Below the pieces are notes generated by a model, which worked only from the letters and a program-made list of their open reading frames with translations, searched no databases and had not been told where the DNA came from. From Candidatus Sodalis endolongispinus (GTDB lineage: Bacteria > Pseudomonadota > Gammaproteobacteria > Enterobacterales > Enterobacteriaceae): DNA of 64,000 bases. Each line of letters begins with the position of its first letter. Position 1 is the stretch's first letter. This document shows, in pieces, positions 39,318 through 51,420 of this stretch. Position numbers and translations under genes: made by a program. The stretch is from contig NZ_JAFJYC010000001.1 of NCBI RefSeq assembly GCF_018777395.1, positions 248,001-312,000 on the forward strand, written 5' to 3'.

Positions 39318-42300
39318 TCATGCCGTGCCGGTTTTCCGTAAGCGATGCCAGGCGCGCTGGCTTTTGCGGCTAAGGCGATCAAGATAGAGATAAACCACGG
39401 GTGTGGTAAACAGGGGCAACAGCTGGCTCAGGGCCAACCCGCCGGCGATGGCCATACCCAGGTGGCTGCGCAGATCCGCGTCACCTCCGCTGCCGAGCGC
39501 CAGCGGCAGCGCGCCAAAAAAGGCCGCCAGAGTGGTCATCATGATCGGCCGAAATCGCATCAAGCAGGCCTGGGTGATGGCCTGCTGCGGCGTCAGCCCC
39601 TGAGTGCGTTCGGCCGCCAGGGCAAAATCAATCATCATGATCGCGTTCTTCTTCACAATCCCTATCAGCAGTAAGATACCGATCAAGGCGATTACCGTCA
39701 GTTGGGTGCCAGTAGCCAGCATCAGCAGCAATGCGCCCAGGCCCGCTGAAGGCAGGGTGGATAATATCGTCAGCGGATGAATATAGCTCTCATACAGGAC
39801 GCCGAGCACAATATAGACCGCCGCCAGGATCAACCAGGGCATGGACGCGGCCAGCGCGGCGAACGCTTTGGCGGTCCCCTGGAAACCGGCCTGAATGGTG
39901 CTGGGCAGGGCAATTTTTACCATCGCGTCCTTGATGGCCGTCTGCGCCTGTTCCAGCGACACGCCATCGGCCAGATTAAAGGCGACGGTGCTGGTGGCGG
40001 ACTGCCCCTGATGCGCCACCGACAGCGCCGCGTTGGCGCTGCTGAAGGTAACGAACGCCGACAGGGGTATTGTTTCATCGTTGTCGTTGACCACAAACAG
40101 TTTTTTCAGCACCTCGGCATCGCCAGTATACGCCTCGTTAAGTCCCATAATCACATGATATTGATTCAGGGTTTTATAGATTGTCGCCACCTGGAGCTGG
40201 CTGAATGAATTATTGAGCATCGCGTCGAGCATATCGGCATTCACTCCCAGCCGGGTGGCTTTATCGCGATCTATGTTCAGCATGATCTCTTGACCGCCGT
40301 TTTCACTGTCGGCGTCCACGCTGGTCAGCTCGGGCAGTTTTTCCAGCGCCGCTTTCACTTTCGGCGTCCAGACACGCAACAGATTGAGATCATCGGCCTG
40401 CAGGCTATATTGATATGACGCGTTGGCGCGGCGTCCGCCGATATGGATATCCTGCGCCGCCATCAAAAACAGCTGCATACCCGCCTCGTTGCGAAACTTA
40501 TTGGTCAGCCGGTTAGCGACTTCGGTGGCGCTATCGCTGCGCTGGTCATAATCCTTCAGGCGCACAAAGAAGGTACCGCTGTTGCGCGATCCGAAGGCGC
40601 CGCCGCCGATGGACGACATCACGCCATCCACCGCCGGGTCCTGCTGGATAAGCTTGGCTATCGCTTCCACTTTGGGTTTCATCGCCTGGAACGAAATATT
40701 TTGATCGGCTCGCACCATCCCCATCAGCAGGACGGTATCCTGGTTGGGGAAGACCCCCTTTTGCACCACGCCGTATAAAAAAGGTTGAGCATGATGGTCA
40801 GCACCAGGCTGAAGAGCGTCAGCCTTTGATGGCGCATCACCCAGCCCAGCGCTAGCGCATATCCCGCCAGCATCCGGGCCAGTCCGTGCTCTATCAGCAA
40901 ATAGACCCGGTTGGGGCGTTTGCTCACCGGCGGTTTGCGCCGCAGCAGCCGCGAGCACAGCATCGGCGTCAGGCTAAGCGACACGACCATCGAAATCAAT
41001 AGCGTGACGGCGAATTCCCGAAACAGCCGACCGACAATACTGCCCATCAGCAGAATGGGAATGAACACCGCCACCAGCGACAGCGTCATTGCCAGGACGG
41101 TAAAACCGACTTCCTGCGCGCCCTTGATCGAGGCGCGTACTGGTCCAAGACCTTCTTCGATATAGCGGGTGATGTTTTCCAATACCACAATGGCGTCATC
41201 GACCACAAAGCCGGTGCAGATGATAAGCGCCATAAGCGACAGGTTATCCAAACTGTAATCTAGCAGGTACATCACCACGCAGGTGCCGATAAGCGATACC
41301 GGCAACGCCAGTGCCGGAATGATCACCGCCTGCAGGTTGCGCAGAAAGACAAACACCACGGCGATCACCAGGAAAATCGCAATCAGCAGCGTCTCTTCGG
41401 TGTCGTACAGCGAGGCGCGAATGGTGGGCGAACGGTCCACCACTTTATGCAGCTCGACATCGCCGGGCAATTCCGCCTGCAGCGCCGGTAGCGCGGCGTT
41501 GATGGCGTCGATGGTTTCCAGCATATTCGCGCCAGCCTGGCGGGTGACGCCTATCATTACCGACGGGTTTTGATTGTAATAGCCGATGTTGTATTTATCT
41601 TCCACCGAGTCGATGACGGTGGCGACATCGCTAAGGCGGATGGCGGTACCGTTGATATAGGTAACAATAAGCGAACGATAATCACGCGCTTTGTCCAACT
41701 GCCCGTTACTGTCCACCAGAAACGAGGTCCGTTCGCCCTGCAACATCCCTTTGGGCAGATTGGTGGTGCTATTGGCAATGGCGCTGCGTACCGTGTCCAG
41801 CGAAATCCCCATATGGTTCAGCATTTGCGGCTGCAGATCGATGCGCACCGCAGGCAGTGCACTGCCGAGCAGCGACACCTGACCGACTCCCTGCACCTGA
41901 GCGATCTTTTGCTGGATGGTGCTGGACGCCAGATCGTATAACTCGCCGCTGGCGCGGGTGTTGGAGGTCATCGCCAACATAACGATAGGCGCATCGGACG
42001 GATTGGCTTTGCGGTAGGTGGGTAACGACGGCATGCTGCTTGGCAGCAAACTGCGTGCGGCATTGATGGCCGCCTGCACATCGCGGGCGGCGCCATTGAT
42101 ATCGCGGTCTAGCTCGAATTGCAAAATAATCCGCGTCGACCCCGTGCTGCTGCTGGAGGTCATTTCGGTAACACCGGCTATCTGGCCCAGCGAACGCTCA
42201 AGCGGGGTGGCCACGGTAGCCGCCATGGTTTCCGGACTGGCGCCAGACAGGCTGGCGCTGACCATAATGGTAGGAAAATCAACCTGCGGCAGCGGCGCCA

Positions 42301-42400
42301 CCGGCAGCAGTCGGTAACCCAACAAGCCGAGCAACAAAATGGCAAGCGTGAGCAGCAGCGTCGCCACCGGACGAAAGATAAACAGCCGAGAGATATTCAT
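39318..42400 (-). pseudogene. RND efflux transporter (MdtC/MuxC-like), one frameshift
   Basis: The second of two RND pumps in the operon. The N-terminal half (ending [14 protein letters not shown]) reads from [20 protein letters not shown] with the proton-relay helix [21 protein letters not shown] six-base A run (40777-40782, plus strand) needs one more base to continue into [20 protein letters not shown] and on to the end ([20 protein letters not shown]). Without that shift the protein would be about 1,027 residues, normal for RND pumps. The start overlaps the previous gene's stop. Confidence 0.9.
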
Positions 42401-45400
42401 TGCGATGCTTGCCTGCTTTTGCGCCGCATATAACGCTGTCCTCGCTGCGCTAGGCCGTCAAACCAAAGATAAATCACCGGCGTCGAGAACAACGTCAGCA
42501 CCTGGCTGAAAATAAGACCGCCGACAATCACCAGCCCCAGCGGCTGGCGCTGTTCGGCGCCGGAGCCGTGCGCCAGCATTAACGGCAGCGCCCCGAGCAA
42601 GGCGGCCATCGTGGTCATCAGAATTGGCCGGAAACGCAGCAGGCAGGCCTGATGGATGGCCTCGCGCGGCGTCATGTGATGCTTATTTTCCGCCTCAAGC
42701 GCGAAGTCGATCATCATGATGGCATTCTTTTTCACTATGCCTATCAACAGGATGACGCCTATGAGTGCGATCAGACTGAATTCCGTGTCGGCGAGCAGCA
42801 ACGTCAACAGCGCACCGACCGCGGCCGAGGGCAGGGTGGAAAGAATGGTGACCGGATGAATAAAGCTCTCATACAGGATACCGAGCACCACGTACATGGT
42901 GAGCAACGCCGCCAGGATAAGCCACAGCGTATTGCCTGTGGCGCTCTTGAACGCCGAGGTTTCCCCTTGATAGCGCAAGGTAATGCTTACCGGTTGCTCA
43001 AGAGACTGACTCACTTTGGCTATCGCCTGTTGCGCGTCTTCAATCGTATAGCCGTCATTCAAGTTGAAGGATACGGTGACCGCAGGGAACTGATTCAGCC
43101 TGACATGAACCAGGGAACCCGTCCGACGATGGAGTGTGGCGATGGAAGTCAGTTTGACCATTGCCGTCGTGCTGCTGGCACTCGAGCTTGAGCTGGAACT
43201 AGAGCTTGAACCGGAGCTGGAGCTGGAACTGGCGGCGAGATAAATATCATCCAGCGAGGCCGGCGATTGCTGGTACTTGGTCTGGACCTCCAGCACCACC
43301 CGGTACTGGTTGGACTGGGTGAAAATTGTCGACACCAGCCGCTGACCGAAAGCGTTGTAAAGCGCGGTATCGACATCCGCGGCGCTGATGCCGTAGCGCG
43401 CCGCGGCGTCGCGGTTGAGCTCCACATACACCGTTTGCCCCTGATCCTGCAGATTGCTGACCACATCGCTGAATTCCGGCTCCTGCTGCAGGCGCGCGAT
43501 AAGTTTCGGCGTCCAGTTCACCAGATTTTCGCTATCGGCATCGTCGAGCGTGAATTGGTATTGGCTGGGTGTCACCTGATCGTTAACTGTTAGATCATGT
43601 GAGGATTGCAGATACAGCTTGATGCCGGCGACCTGTTGTGTGGCCTCTTTCAGCTGTTTGATAATCACATCGGCGCGATCCCCAAAGGGTTTCAGGTTGA
43701 TCTGCAGGCGGCCGCTATTCAGGCTGGTATTGTTGCCGTCGATGCCGACGGTGGAGGAGACGCTTTCCACCTGTGGATTCTTGAGGATATCATCCACCAG
43801 CGCCTGCTGGCGTCGGGTCATTTCGCCGAAAGACACATCCTGCGAGGCGACCGTCACCCCCTGGATCAGACAGGTATCCTGCTGTGGGAAGAAGCCTTTC
43901 GGCACCACCAGATAAAGCAGCGCGGTCAACGCCAGGGTCGCCAGCAGGGTGAGGCGCTGATGATCAAGCACGATTATCAGCAGCCGATCATAGCCGGCGA
44001 TAAGCCGGTCGAAAATCTCGCCGCCCTTGCGGTAAAAACGGCTTTGCTCCGCCTCGGTGATATGGCGCAGCAGATAGGCGCACAGCATCGGCGTCAGCGT
44101 GAGCGACACCAACATCGACACCAGAATCGACACCGCCAGGGTAATGGCGAACTCCCGGAACAGCCGTCCGACTACATCGCCCATGAATAACAGCGGAATT
44201 AATACCGCGATGAGTGAAAAGGTCAGCGAGATGATGGTAAAGCCTATCTGCCTGGAGCCATTAAGCGCCGCCTGCATCGGCGTTTCGCCCTCTTCCAGCC
44301 GGCGCGAGATATTTTCCACCACCACGATCGCGTCATCAATGACAAACCCGGTGGCGATGGTTAACGCCATCAACGACAGGTTATTCAGACTGAAACCGGC
44401 CAGATACATGACGCTGAAGGTGCCCACCAGCGACAGCGTAACCGCCACGCTGGGAATCAGGGTCGCGGCGATATTACGCAGGAAAAGAAAGGTCACCATC
44501 ACGACCAACGCAATGGACAGCATCAGCTCAAACTGCACATCGCTGATGGAGGCGCGAATGGTTTGGGTACGATCGGAGAGGATCTGTATTTTGACACCGT
44601 CCGGCAGCGCCGCCTGCAGCGTGGGGAGCTGCGCCTTGATATTATCCACCACCTAAATAACATTGGCGCCCGGCTGGCGCTGGACGCTGATGACAATCGC
44701 CGGATTCCGGTTGGCCCAGGCGGATTGGAAGGTGTTTTCCTCCGCCTCCTCGATTTGGGCGATATCTTTCAGCCGCAGCGCGGCGCCGTCCTGATAAGTC
44801 AGGATCAAATTACCGTATTCGGCGGCGGTACGCAGCTGATCGTTGGCGTCGATGGTAATCGAGTGATAGCGGCCGTCAAAGCCACCTTTAGCGGTGTTAA
44901 CGTTGCTGTTGCTGATAAGGGTGTTGACATCTTCCAGCGTCAGGTGGTGAGCCGCGAGCGCGCGGGGATCCATCCGCACCCGAATCGCCGCCTGATGGCC
45001 GCCGGCCAGGGTAACCATGCCGACGCCGGCGATCTGCGATAATTTCAGCGCCAGGCGGGTATTGACCAGATCCTGCACCTGAATCAGCGGCAGCGTATCC
45101 GAACTCGCCGCCAGGGTGATGACGGCGGTATCCGCCGGGTTAACCTTTTTATAGGTTGGCGGATTGGGCAGATCGCTCGGCAGCAGGCTGTTGGCGGCAT
45201 TGATTGCCGCCTGTACTTCTTGCTCCGCCACATCCAGCGACAAATCGAGAGAGAATTTCAGGGTAATGACCGATGCCCTGCCTGAACTGGTGGAATACAT
45301 CTGGCTAAGGCCGGCCATCTGGCCGAGCTGCCGTTCCAGCGGCGCGGTGACCGACGACGCCATCACATCAGGACTGGCGCCCGGGTAAAGCGTGGTAACC

Positions 45401-45537
45401 TGAATCGTGGGATAATCCACCTGGGGCAGCGCCGAGGTGGAAAGCATTTTGTAGGCGAACAGCCCGGAAATCAGCACCGCAATCATCAGCAAAATGGTGG
45501 CGACCGGGCGCTCGATAAAGAGTCTGGAAGGATTCAT
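42397..45537 (-). pseudogene. RND efflux transporter (MdtB/MuxB-like), one nonsense codon
   Basis: The first RND pump of the operon, in a single frame of 1,046 codons apart from TAG at 44653-44655 after QRQPGANVI. Landmarks are [40 protein letters not shown] and [19 protein letters not shown]. An unusual feature is a serine run near residue 770 ([20 protein letters not shown], 43175-43238) in the second periplasmic loop, absent from the second pump of the same operon. The start overlaps the adaptor gene's stop as ATGA. Confidence 0.9.
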
Positions 45538-46980
45538 TGCGCGGCGCCGTCGTTACCGCCGGTGTTCGAGGCGCGCTGCGTCGCCGCGCTGCCGGTAGGG
45601 CGGCTGGTGCCGCCTTCCGTCGTGCCGCTATCGCCGGTGGTACCCTTCGCCGTGCCGCTATCGCCGGTCGTGCCGGTAGCCGTATCTGCGCTGGTGTTAG
45701 GGCCCGTGGCACGGCTATTCGTTGTGCCGGCGCTGCCCTTGACGCGGGTGGCGCTACCTGGCGCGCCGCTCTCGACGGCACTGCCGCCGCCGTTATCATT
45801 GTCGCTGACAATTGTCACTTTCGCGCCATTGCTCAACCGGTCGATGCCTTCGGTGACCACCCGTTCTCCCGGCGAGACACCGCTTATAACGGCCTGCAAA
45901 GAGGTCCCGAAGCTCGGTCCTGCCTTTACCTTGACGGCGTTCGACGCTGTTATCCGGCTTGATGACGTAGACGAAATCCCCATCGCTGCTCAACTGCAAC
46001 GCCTGGGCGGGGATAACCGTCGCGTCCTTCAGAACATTGGTTTGCAAACGCACATTGACGAATTGGTTGGGGTAGAGTTTTTTATCTTTATTGGCAAACA
46101 TGGCTTTAAGCTTGATACTGCCGGTGTCGCTGTCAATTTCGTTGCTGATAAAATTCAGCTCTCCCTCTGCCAGCACCGTTGTGGCATCTTGATCCAGCGC
46201 GGTGGCGGGCAAGGTTTGGTCGTGATGCAGCGCCTGCAACAGCGTGGGTAAATTGGCCTGCGGGACGCTAAAGGTGACGGCGATAGGCTGGGTCTGGGTA
46301 ATCGTCACGATGCCGGTGGTGTCGCTACTGTGCACCATATTGCCAGGATCCACCAGCCGCAGCCCAACCCGGCCGCTGACCGGCGCGGTAATTCGCGCAT
46401 AGTCCAGATCCAATTTTGCGGCGTCGATTTGCGCCTGATAGGATTTGATTGCTCCGGCGTATTGCCCCACGGTAGCGGTCTGGGTTTCCAGATCCTGACG
46501 CGATAGCGAGTCCTGCGCATAAAGTTTCTGGTAACGCGCCAGCGTCAGCTGGGCGCTTTTCAATAGCGCCTGGTTTTGCGCTAGACTGCCCTGATATTGC
46601 GCCAGGCTGGCCTGGTAGCTGCGCGGGTCGATCTGCGCCAGTAATTGCCCCTGCTCAACCTTTTGCCCCTCGGTAAAATAGACCTTGAGCAACTGGCCAT
46701 CCACCCGGCTGGTCACGGTGACGCTGGCGTTAGCCACCACCGTCCCCAGGGCCGACAAGGTAACGGGAACGTCCGCCTGCCTGGTAACACCGCCGTGTAC
46801 CGCTGTCGGGCCGCCCATGCCCATACCCATTCTCATGCCGCCCGCTCTGCCGGTTGGGGCCGCGTCGCCGCCGCTGCGGTGAGCGAAAAGGTAGTAACCA
46901 AGGCCGGCAACTATTAACAGTAAAAAAACCACTACTAAAACATTACGCCACTTAATCGTCTGCTTTGAATATCTTCTCAT
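45534..46980 (-). pseudogene. RND membrane fusion protein (MdtA/MuxA-like), C-terminal frameshift
   Basis: A periplasmic adaptor with an N-terminal membrane anchor (VLVVVFLLLIVAGLGYYLFA), the lipoyl half LGTVVANASVTVTSRVDGQL, the coiled-coil hairpin and barrel domain (RITAPVSGRVGLRLVDPGN). Near 45948 the frame is lost; the rest (VKAGPSFGTSLQAVISGVSP, then GERVVTEGIDRLSNGAKVTI) is in another frame. The C-terminal tail of about 60 residues is Thr/Ser/Gly-rich with internal repeats (GTTGDSGTAKGTTGDSGTTE), longer than in E. coli MdtA. First gene of the four-gene operon. Confidence 0.88.
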
Positions 46981-47887
46981 GGGATGGGGCTGGCCAGTTC
47001 CGGTTAAAATCGTGTTATCTTATCAGATTAAAGTAATTCGGATGCTTATTCTGTAAGCGTTTCATTTGCCGTACCGCGCCCGCCGCCGCGTAACGTGGTG
47101 TTAAGGCCCTTCAGCCGCAGGGATTTCGACCTGCCAGACGCGGCAACAAGAGAAACATCATGCTATGCCTTTTCAAGCGCGCTAACGCCCGGCGGCCCGC
47201 GCCGGGGCACAGGGCATGTCAAGTATAGCGGCTCGGGGCATAATGGTCAGACGCGGCGGCAACCCGGCGCTCGTCAAACCGAGCAGAGGGGTGCGTATTG
47301 GCAGCACCCTGAACGCATGGCACTGTGCGTTTGTCCACGCCGACGTCAAGGATCCGCGCAACCTTCTGAGCGCCTTGGTACGCGCCCGGCTTCGAGCGTA
47401 ACTTAGGCGCCGGCGGCCATTGCCAGCGCGGTATCGGACATCACTCCTCGCCGGGCGTTCGTTCAGTTCCTTTCCAGGATAAAGTCCCACTGCGGATGAC
47501 CTTGGTGGATAACACCGACGTCGGTCGCGAAAAAATAATTATATCAAAATATATTATTTTATTTGAATAAAATAAACGGGTAATATTTATGAGTTGGTTT
47601 AATTCCATCATCTATTCACAGAAATACCGGGTTAATTAGTTTTTAATTTCTCGATTCTCCTGCGGGTTATAGGCCCGGATGTTTATCTTTGGTTTAAGTC
47701 ATTACTATAACCTTTAATAATTAGATGAGGATTTATTCGTTAAGTCACAAGATTAATAATCATTATTTTTAGTGGAGAATTAAGTGTCGTATTGAAGAAT
47801 GATGCATTTGCCATGAGCTACGCTGGACACTATTCCGTGATGAAATAATGAAATGGAAGTTTATCGGACAACAGGAGATATTAAAGG
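46981..47887. other. intergenic region with AT-rich island leader
   Basis: The left 500 bases are GC-rich without a recognisable gene. From about 47530 to 47830 the base composition turns strongly AT-rich (runs such as ATATTATTTTATTTGAATAA), unlike the rest of the window, and then the hilA-like gene begins. Such AT-rich regulatory DNA is typical of H-NS-silenced, horizontally acquired secretion islands. Confidence 0.55.
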
Positions 47888-48769
47888 ATGGATATAGCTC
47901 TGAAAAAAGATCAGGCGTCTTACGCATGCACGCCCTTAGCGCCCATCGGCCCGGCTGGCGGAGGCAAACATTCTCTGCCGCCCGTACAATACGCTTTTGG
48001 CGATTTTCTGCTGAACTCCTCCCGTGTGTTGTTTCATAAAGACAAACGGCTCAGCATCTCCCCCAAGGAACTCGGGGTGCTGAGTTTATTGCTGGAATCC
48101 GCCGGCGAACTGGTGACCAAGGCGCAGATTATTCATGAGGTCTGGTATGGTGGCAATGTCGGTGAAGAATCGCTGACGCGCTGTATATACGTATTACGGC
48201 GTATTTTGCAAGAAGAGAAGGACCGCCGCTATATCGATACCGTCTACGGTAAAGGCTATCGGTTCACCTTACCGGTAACGCGCATTTTGCCGGCCCGGCC
48301 CGGCATGCCGGCACGTTGCGTGCTGGCGGTATTTCCCTTTCGGCTGGCCGGGGATATCGACACAGTGGGTCTGCAGGATGCCATCGTACAGCAGCTTGCA
48401 CCGTGCTCGCCGCTGGGGCTGCATGTACTGCCGACCTCACTGACCATGAACTGCCACACGACGGATGCTACGCTGCAGTTGCTGGATAAAATCCGGCCCG
48501 ACTATTACCTCACCAGTTACGAACTAAACCTCGGTGGCGCACCTTCGCTGCGTATCGAACTGAGGCGCGCCGAAGATCATCTGGTACTGCTGCGCGAACG
48601 GGTGGCCAAAGACCATTTGGGGGGCGATGGGCGCTTTCTGCAAACGCTGAAGCCCATGATTTTAGGTGCATTGCCCGGTATGAAAGCGATGGGGCTGGCA
48701 GTGGGGAACACGACGGAGACGGAGCCCGGGGGGCCTTATATGCCGGGTAAGGACGAAATAAGAAAATGA
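47888..48769 (+). CDS. hilA: HilA-like activator, without the TPR domain
   Basis: The N-terminal winged-helix domain of the OmpR/ToxR type (about residues 35-135) matches HilA: FGDFLLNSSRVLFHKDKRL, SPKELGVLSLLLESAGELV, EESLTRCIYVLRRILQEEK and YIDTVYGKGYRF. The next 100 residues match the HilA middle domain (LRPDYYISG-like IRPDYYLTSYEL). It ends at 293 residues, whereas Salmonella HilA is about 550 and has a large TPR region after this point. So it is either a truncated gene or a short form. In Salmonella HilA switches on inv/spa and prg/org. The ATG follows AGGAGATATTAAAGG. Confidence 0.82.
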   Translation: MDIALKKDQASYACTPLAPIGPAGGGKHSLPPVQYAFGDFLLNSSRVLFHKDKRLSISPKELGVLSLLLESAGELVTKAQIIHEVWYGGNVGEESLTRCIYVLRRILQEEKDRRYIDTVYGKGYRFTLPVTRILPARPGMPARCVLAVFPFRLAGDIDTVGLQDAIVQQLAPCSPLGLHVLPTSLTMNCHTTDATLQLLDKIRPDYYLTSYELNLGGAPSLRIELRRAEDHLVLLRERVAKDHLGGDGRFLQTLKPMILGALPGMKAMGLAVGNTTETEPGGPYMPGKDEIRK

Positions 48770-48987
48770 ACTGGCTGCTTTTGGGCAGCGTAGGCGAAGC
48801 CGGCAAGGGCCGGGCAAGGCCCTTGGGAGCGGGCGCATTATTTCGCAGCACAATCCAAGTAGCCTTCACGTGGCGTCCTGTTCGCCAATGCCTGCAATGA
48901 GAGAGAGCGTTTATCACGCGTCAGGCATGCTGTGAAACGCTTTGACATTGAGAGACTTTTGCAATTCTTTCCCACCGTGAGTCATAT

Positions 48988-49004
48988 TTTCATCATGATT
49001 TCTT
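48988..49004 (+). promoter_or_regulatory. HilA-box-like site before invF
   Basis: TTTCATCATGATTTCTT fits the published HilA box (two TTKHAT hexamers separated by five bases with a central T) with one mismatch in the second hexamer. It lies shortly before the invF start, matching the place where HilA activates the inv operon in Salmonella. Confidence 0.5.
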
Positions 49005-49023
49005 TAGAAGAGATAGGCAATGT

Positions 49024-49830
49024 ATGGCTATGAATATTAAGCAAAAGCGAACTGAGATAATGATGAGCAAAAAATCATTGTCTCTCCCGCTTCGCTGCTG
49101 GACGAACATCATCAGCAGGATATCTTGGAGCCCAAATGCTGGTTGCTGGAAATTCCCGACGGTGATTGCGATATTCATGTTCGCTGGGCGAATGAATCGA
49201 CACGTCTGGCATTATCCGCCGGCTGGCGCGGCATGCTATTAATGCAGCGCCTGAATCTGGCGCTGCGCGCCGGCACGGCGCGGCACCAGGAACTACCGCT
49301 GTTCGCCTTGGCGAAACTGCAGGTATTTATCGACGAGTCCCGCGGCGTCCAGGTCGATTACGCCCAGCAGCAGTGGGCGCAGGTCGAACTGGACGATTAC
49401 CCGAATATTGGCACCTGTGCTGATAATAGAGCAGTGGATGTTGGGCAATTATCAGCGCGCGCCATCCCAGATGAACGCGCTGGCGGTATTTTTACGCCAG
49501 ACGGAGTGCTATTGGCTAATACGATTTTTATTAAATGAATCGGTCAATAACGGGAAGTTAAACGTTATGGGCGCGCGTTACGGCTTGTCCTATTCCCATT
49601 TCCGCCGCCTGTGCCGCAATGCGCTGGGAAACTCGGCTAAAAATGAGCTGCGTGGCTGGCGTATCGCCAGGGCGCTGCTGGATATGGTCGAAGAGCGGCA
49701 AAGCCTTACCGAGGTGGCCATGCGCTATGGCTATGCCTCGTCCTCGCACCTCTCCAACGATGTCAGGGACGCCTTTGGGGTCTCCCCCCGTGGGATATGG
49801 AATATGATCAACAAGAAAGCGGAACAATGA
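49024..49830 (+). pseudogene. invF: AraC-type regulator InvF, two frameshifts
   Basis: InvF works with the chaperone SicA to activate effector genes. The C-terminal AraC domain is well preserved (GARYGLSYSHFRRLCRNALG, NSAKNELRGWRIARALLDM, HLSNDVRDAFGVSPRG). Upstream two shifts are needed: one at a six-A run (49069-49074), where a seventh A would join MMSKK to IIVSPASLLDEHHQQDILEP, and one near 49410-49430. The stop overlaps the next start codon as ATGA. The protein would be about 265 residues if corrected from the first ATG, somewhat longer than Salmonella InvF. Confidence 0.82.
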
Positions 49831-51420
49831 ATAACATCGCTCTGATAGGCCGCGGCTTGCTCTGCGTAATATTACTGGCCTGCTCCGGCCAGCGCGCGGG
49901 CGGCGGAGTTACCGCGACAAGGCGACGGCTATGTGGCAAACAAAGACGGCGTAAAAGTGTTTTTTGACGCGCTATCGGCGCGCCTCAACCAACCGGTTAT
50001 TGTCAGCAAGCTGGCGGCGCGTAAGCAGATTAGCGGCGAGTTCAATCTGGCCGATCCACAGGCATTACTGGTGCGCATTACCCAACAGATGGGGCTGATG
50101 TGGTATAGCGACGGTCAGGCTATTTACATTTATGATGCCAGCGAAATGCGTCATGCGGTGGTGGCGTTGCGCACCATCTCGCCGGCGGCGCTGCGTCATT
50201 TTCTCCAGCAGGCCCAGTTGCACGACCCGCGCTATCCGCTGCGGGGGGAGTCTGGCGGGCGGATCCTTTATCTTTCGGGACCGCCGGTGTATATCGAACT
50301 GGTGGAAAATGCGGCCCGTTTGCTGGATAAGGAACCGGACGGAATTCACGAGCGCGAACAGGCCGAAGTTATCCCGCTAAGTTACACCTTTGTCGGCGAT
50401 CGCTATTATGCCTTGCGCGGCGAGAAGGTGACCATTCCCGGTATCGCCACGGTGATCGAGCGGCTGATGAGACGGGAGGGGCGGTTGGCGGTGGCTGGCG
50501 CCCCTGTTCCGCTGACGCCGGCGTAGGCCCTGCTGCCTGCGGCGGAGGCGCGGGCGGAACAAGACGCGGAGCCGCTGTCGTCATGGCCGGTACAGGTCAT
50601 TGCCAATCCCAGCAATAACAGCCTGCTGGTCAAAGGCAGCGGACGTCAGGTCCAATTCGTACGCAATCTGGTGCGATCACTGGATATTCCGAAGCGCCAT
50701 GTGGAGTTATCGTTATGGATAATTGATTTGGAGAAAAGCGATCTCGATCAGTTCGGCATCGATTGGCAGGGCGGCGCCCGCATTGGCCAGCGGGGTGGCG
50801 TCACGCTCAATCAGGGATCCTATAGCGCCTTGGACGGCACCAGGTTTGTCGCATCGATACTGGCGTTGGCGCGAAAACACCGCGCCAACATTGTTTCGCG
50901 GCCGATTATCCTGACCCAGGAGAATGTGCCGGCGATTTTTGATAACAATCGGACGTTTTATACGCGGCTCCTGGGAGAACACAGCGTTGAGCTGCGCGAA
51001 GTAACCTACGGCACCATGATAAGCGTTCTACCGCGGTTTTCCGGCGACGATCAGATTGAGATGGTGCTGACCATCGAAGACGGCGGCGAGGTCGCCCGGC
51101 AGCACAGTAATCCCGGGCCTGACGACCTGCCGGAAGTGGGACGGACCCATATCAGCACCGTCGCGCGCGTGCCGCGGGGAAAAGCCTGCTGATTGGCGGC
51201 TTACACCCGCGATGAAATCAGGAATAACCGCGACCGGTTACCCGGTTTGGGGTCGTTACCGCTGATTGGCGGGTTGTTTCACCATCGCATCGATAAACAG
51301 GCCAATACGGTCAGAATTTTTCTCATTCAGCCGCGGGAAATTTCTGAGCCGCTGCAGCAAGACACCGCCGCGTTTGCCCGTTCCATTGTCGCGCGTAGCC
51401 ATGCGGGAACCCTTAACCCC
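49827..51420 (+). pseudogene. invG: type III secretin InvG, broken and 3'-truncated
   Basis: InvG forms the outer-membrane ring of the injectisome. Signal region then GDGYVANKDGVKVFFDALSA, SGQAIYIYDASEMRHAVVAL-like N1 domain, and the secretin core ILTQENVPAIFDNNRTFYTR with LPEVGRTHISTVARVPRGK. Lesions: a shift near 49915 after the signal sequence, TAG at 50524-50526, and a pair of opposite single-base shifts at about 51187 and 51205 that put TGA at 51190 into the LLIGGYTRDE motif. The last 25 or so residues are replaced by InvC sequence. It starts at 49827, overlapping invF. Confidence 0.9.

Noticed and set aside
47095-47406. 103-codon open frame left of the island
   Set aside because: No family features, arginine/glycine-rich shadow composition, and no ribosome site.
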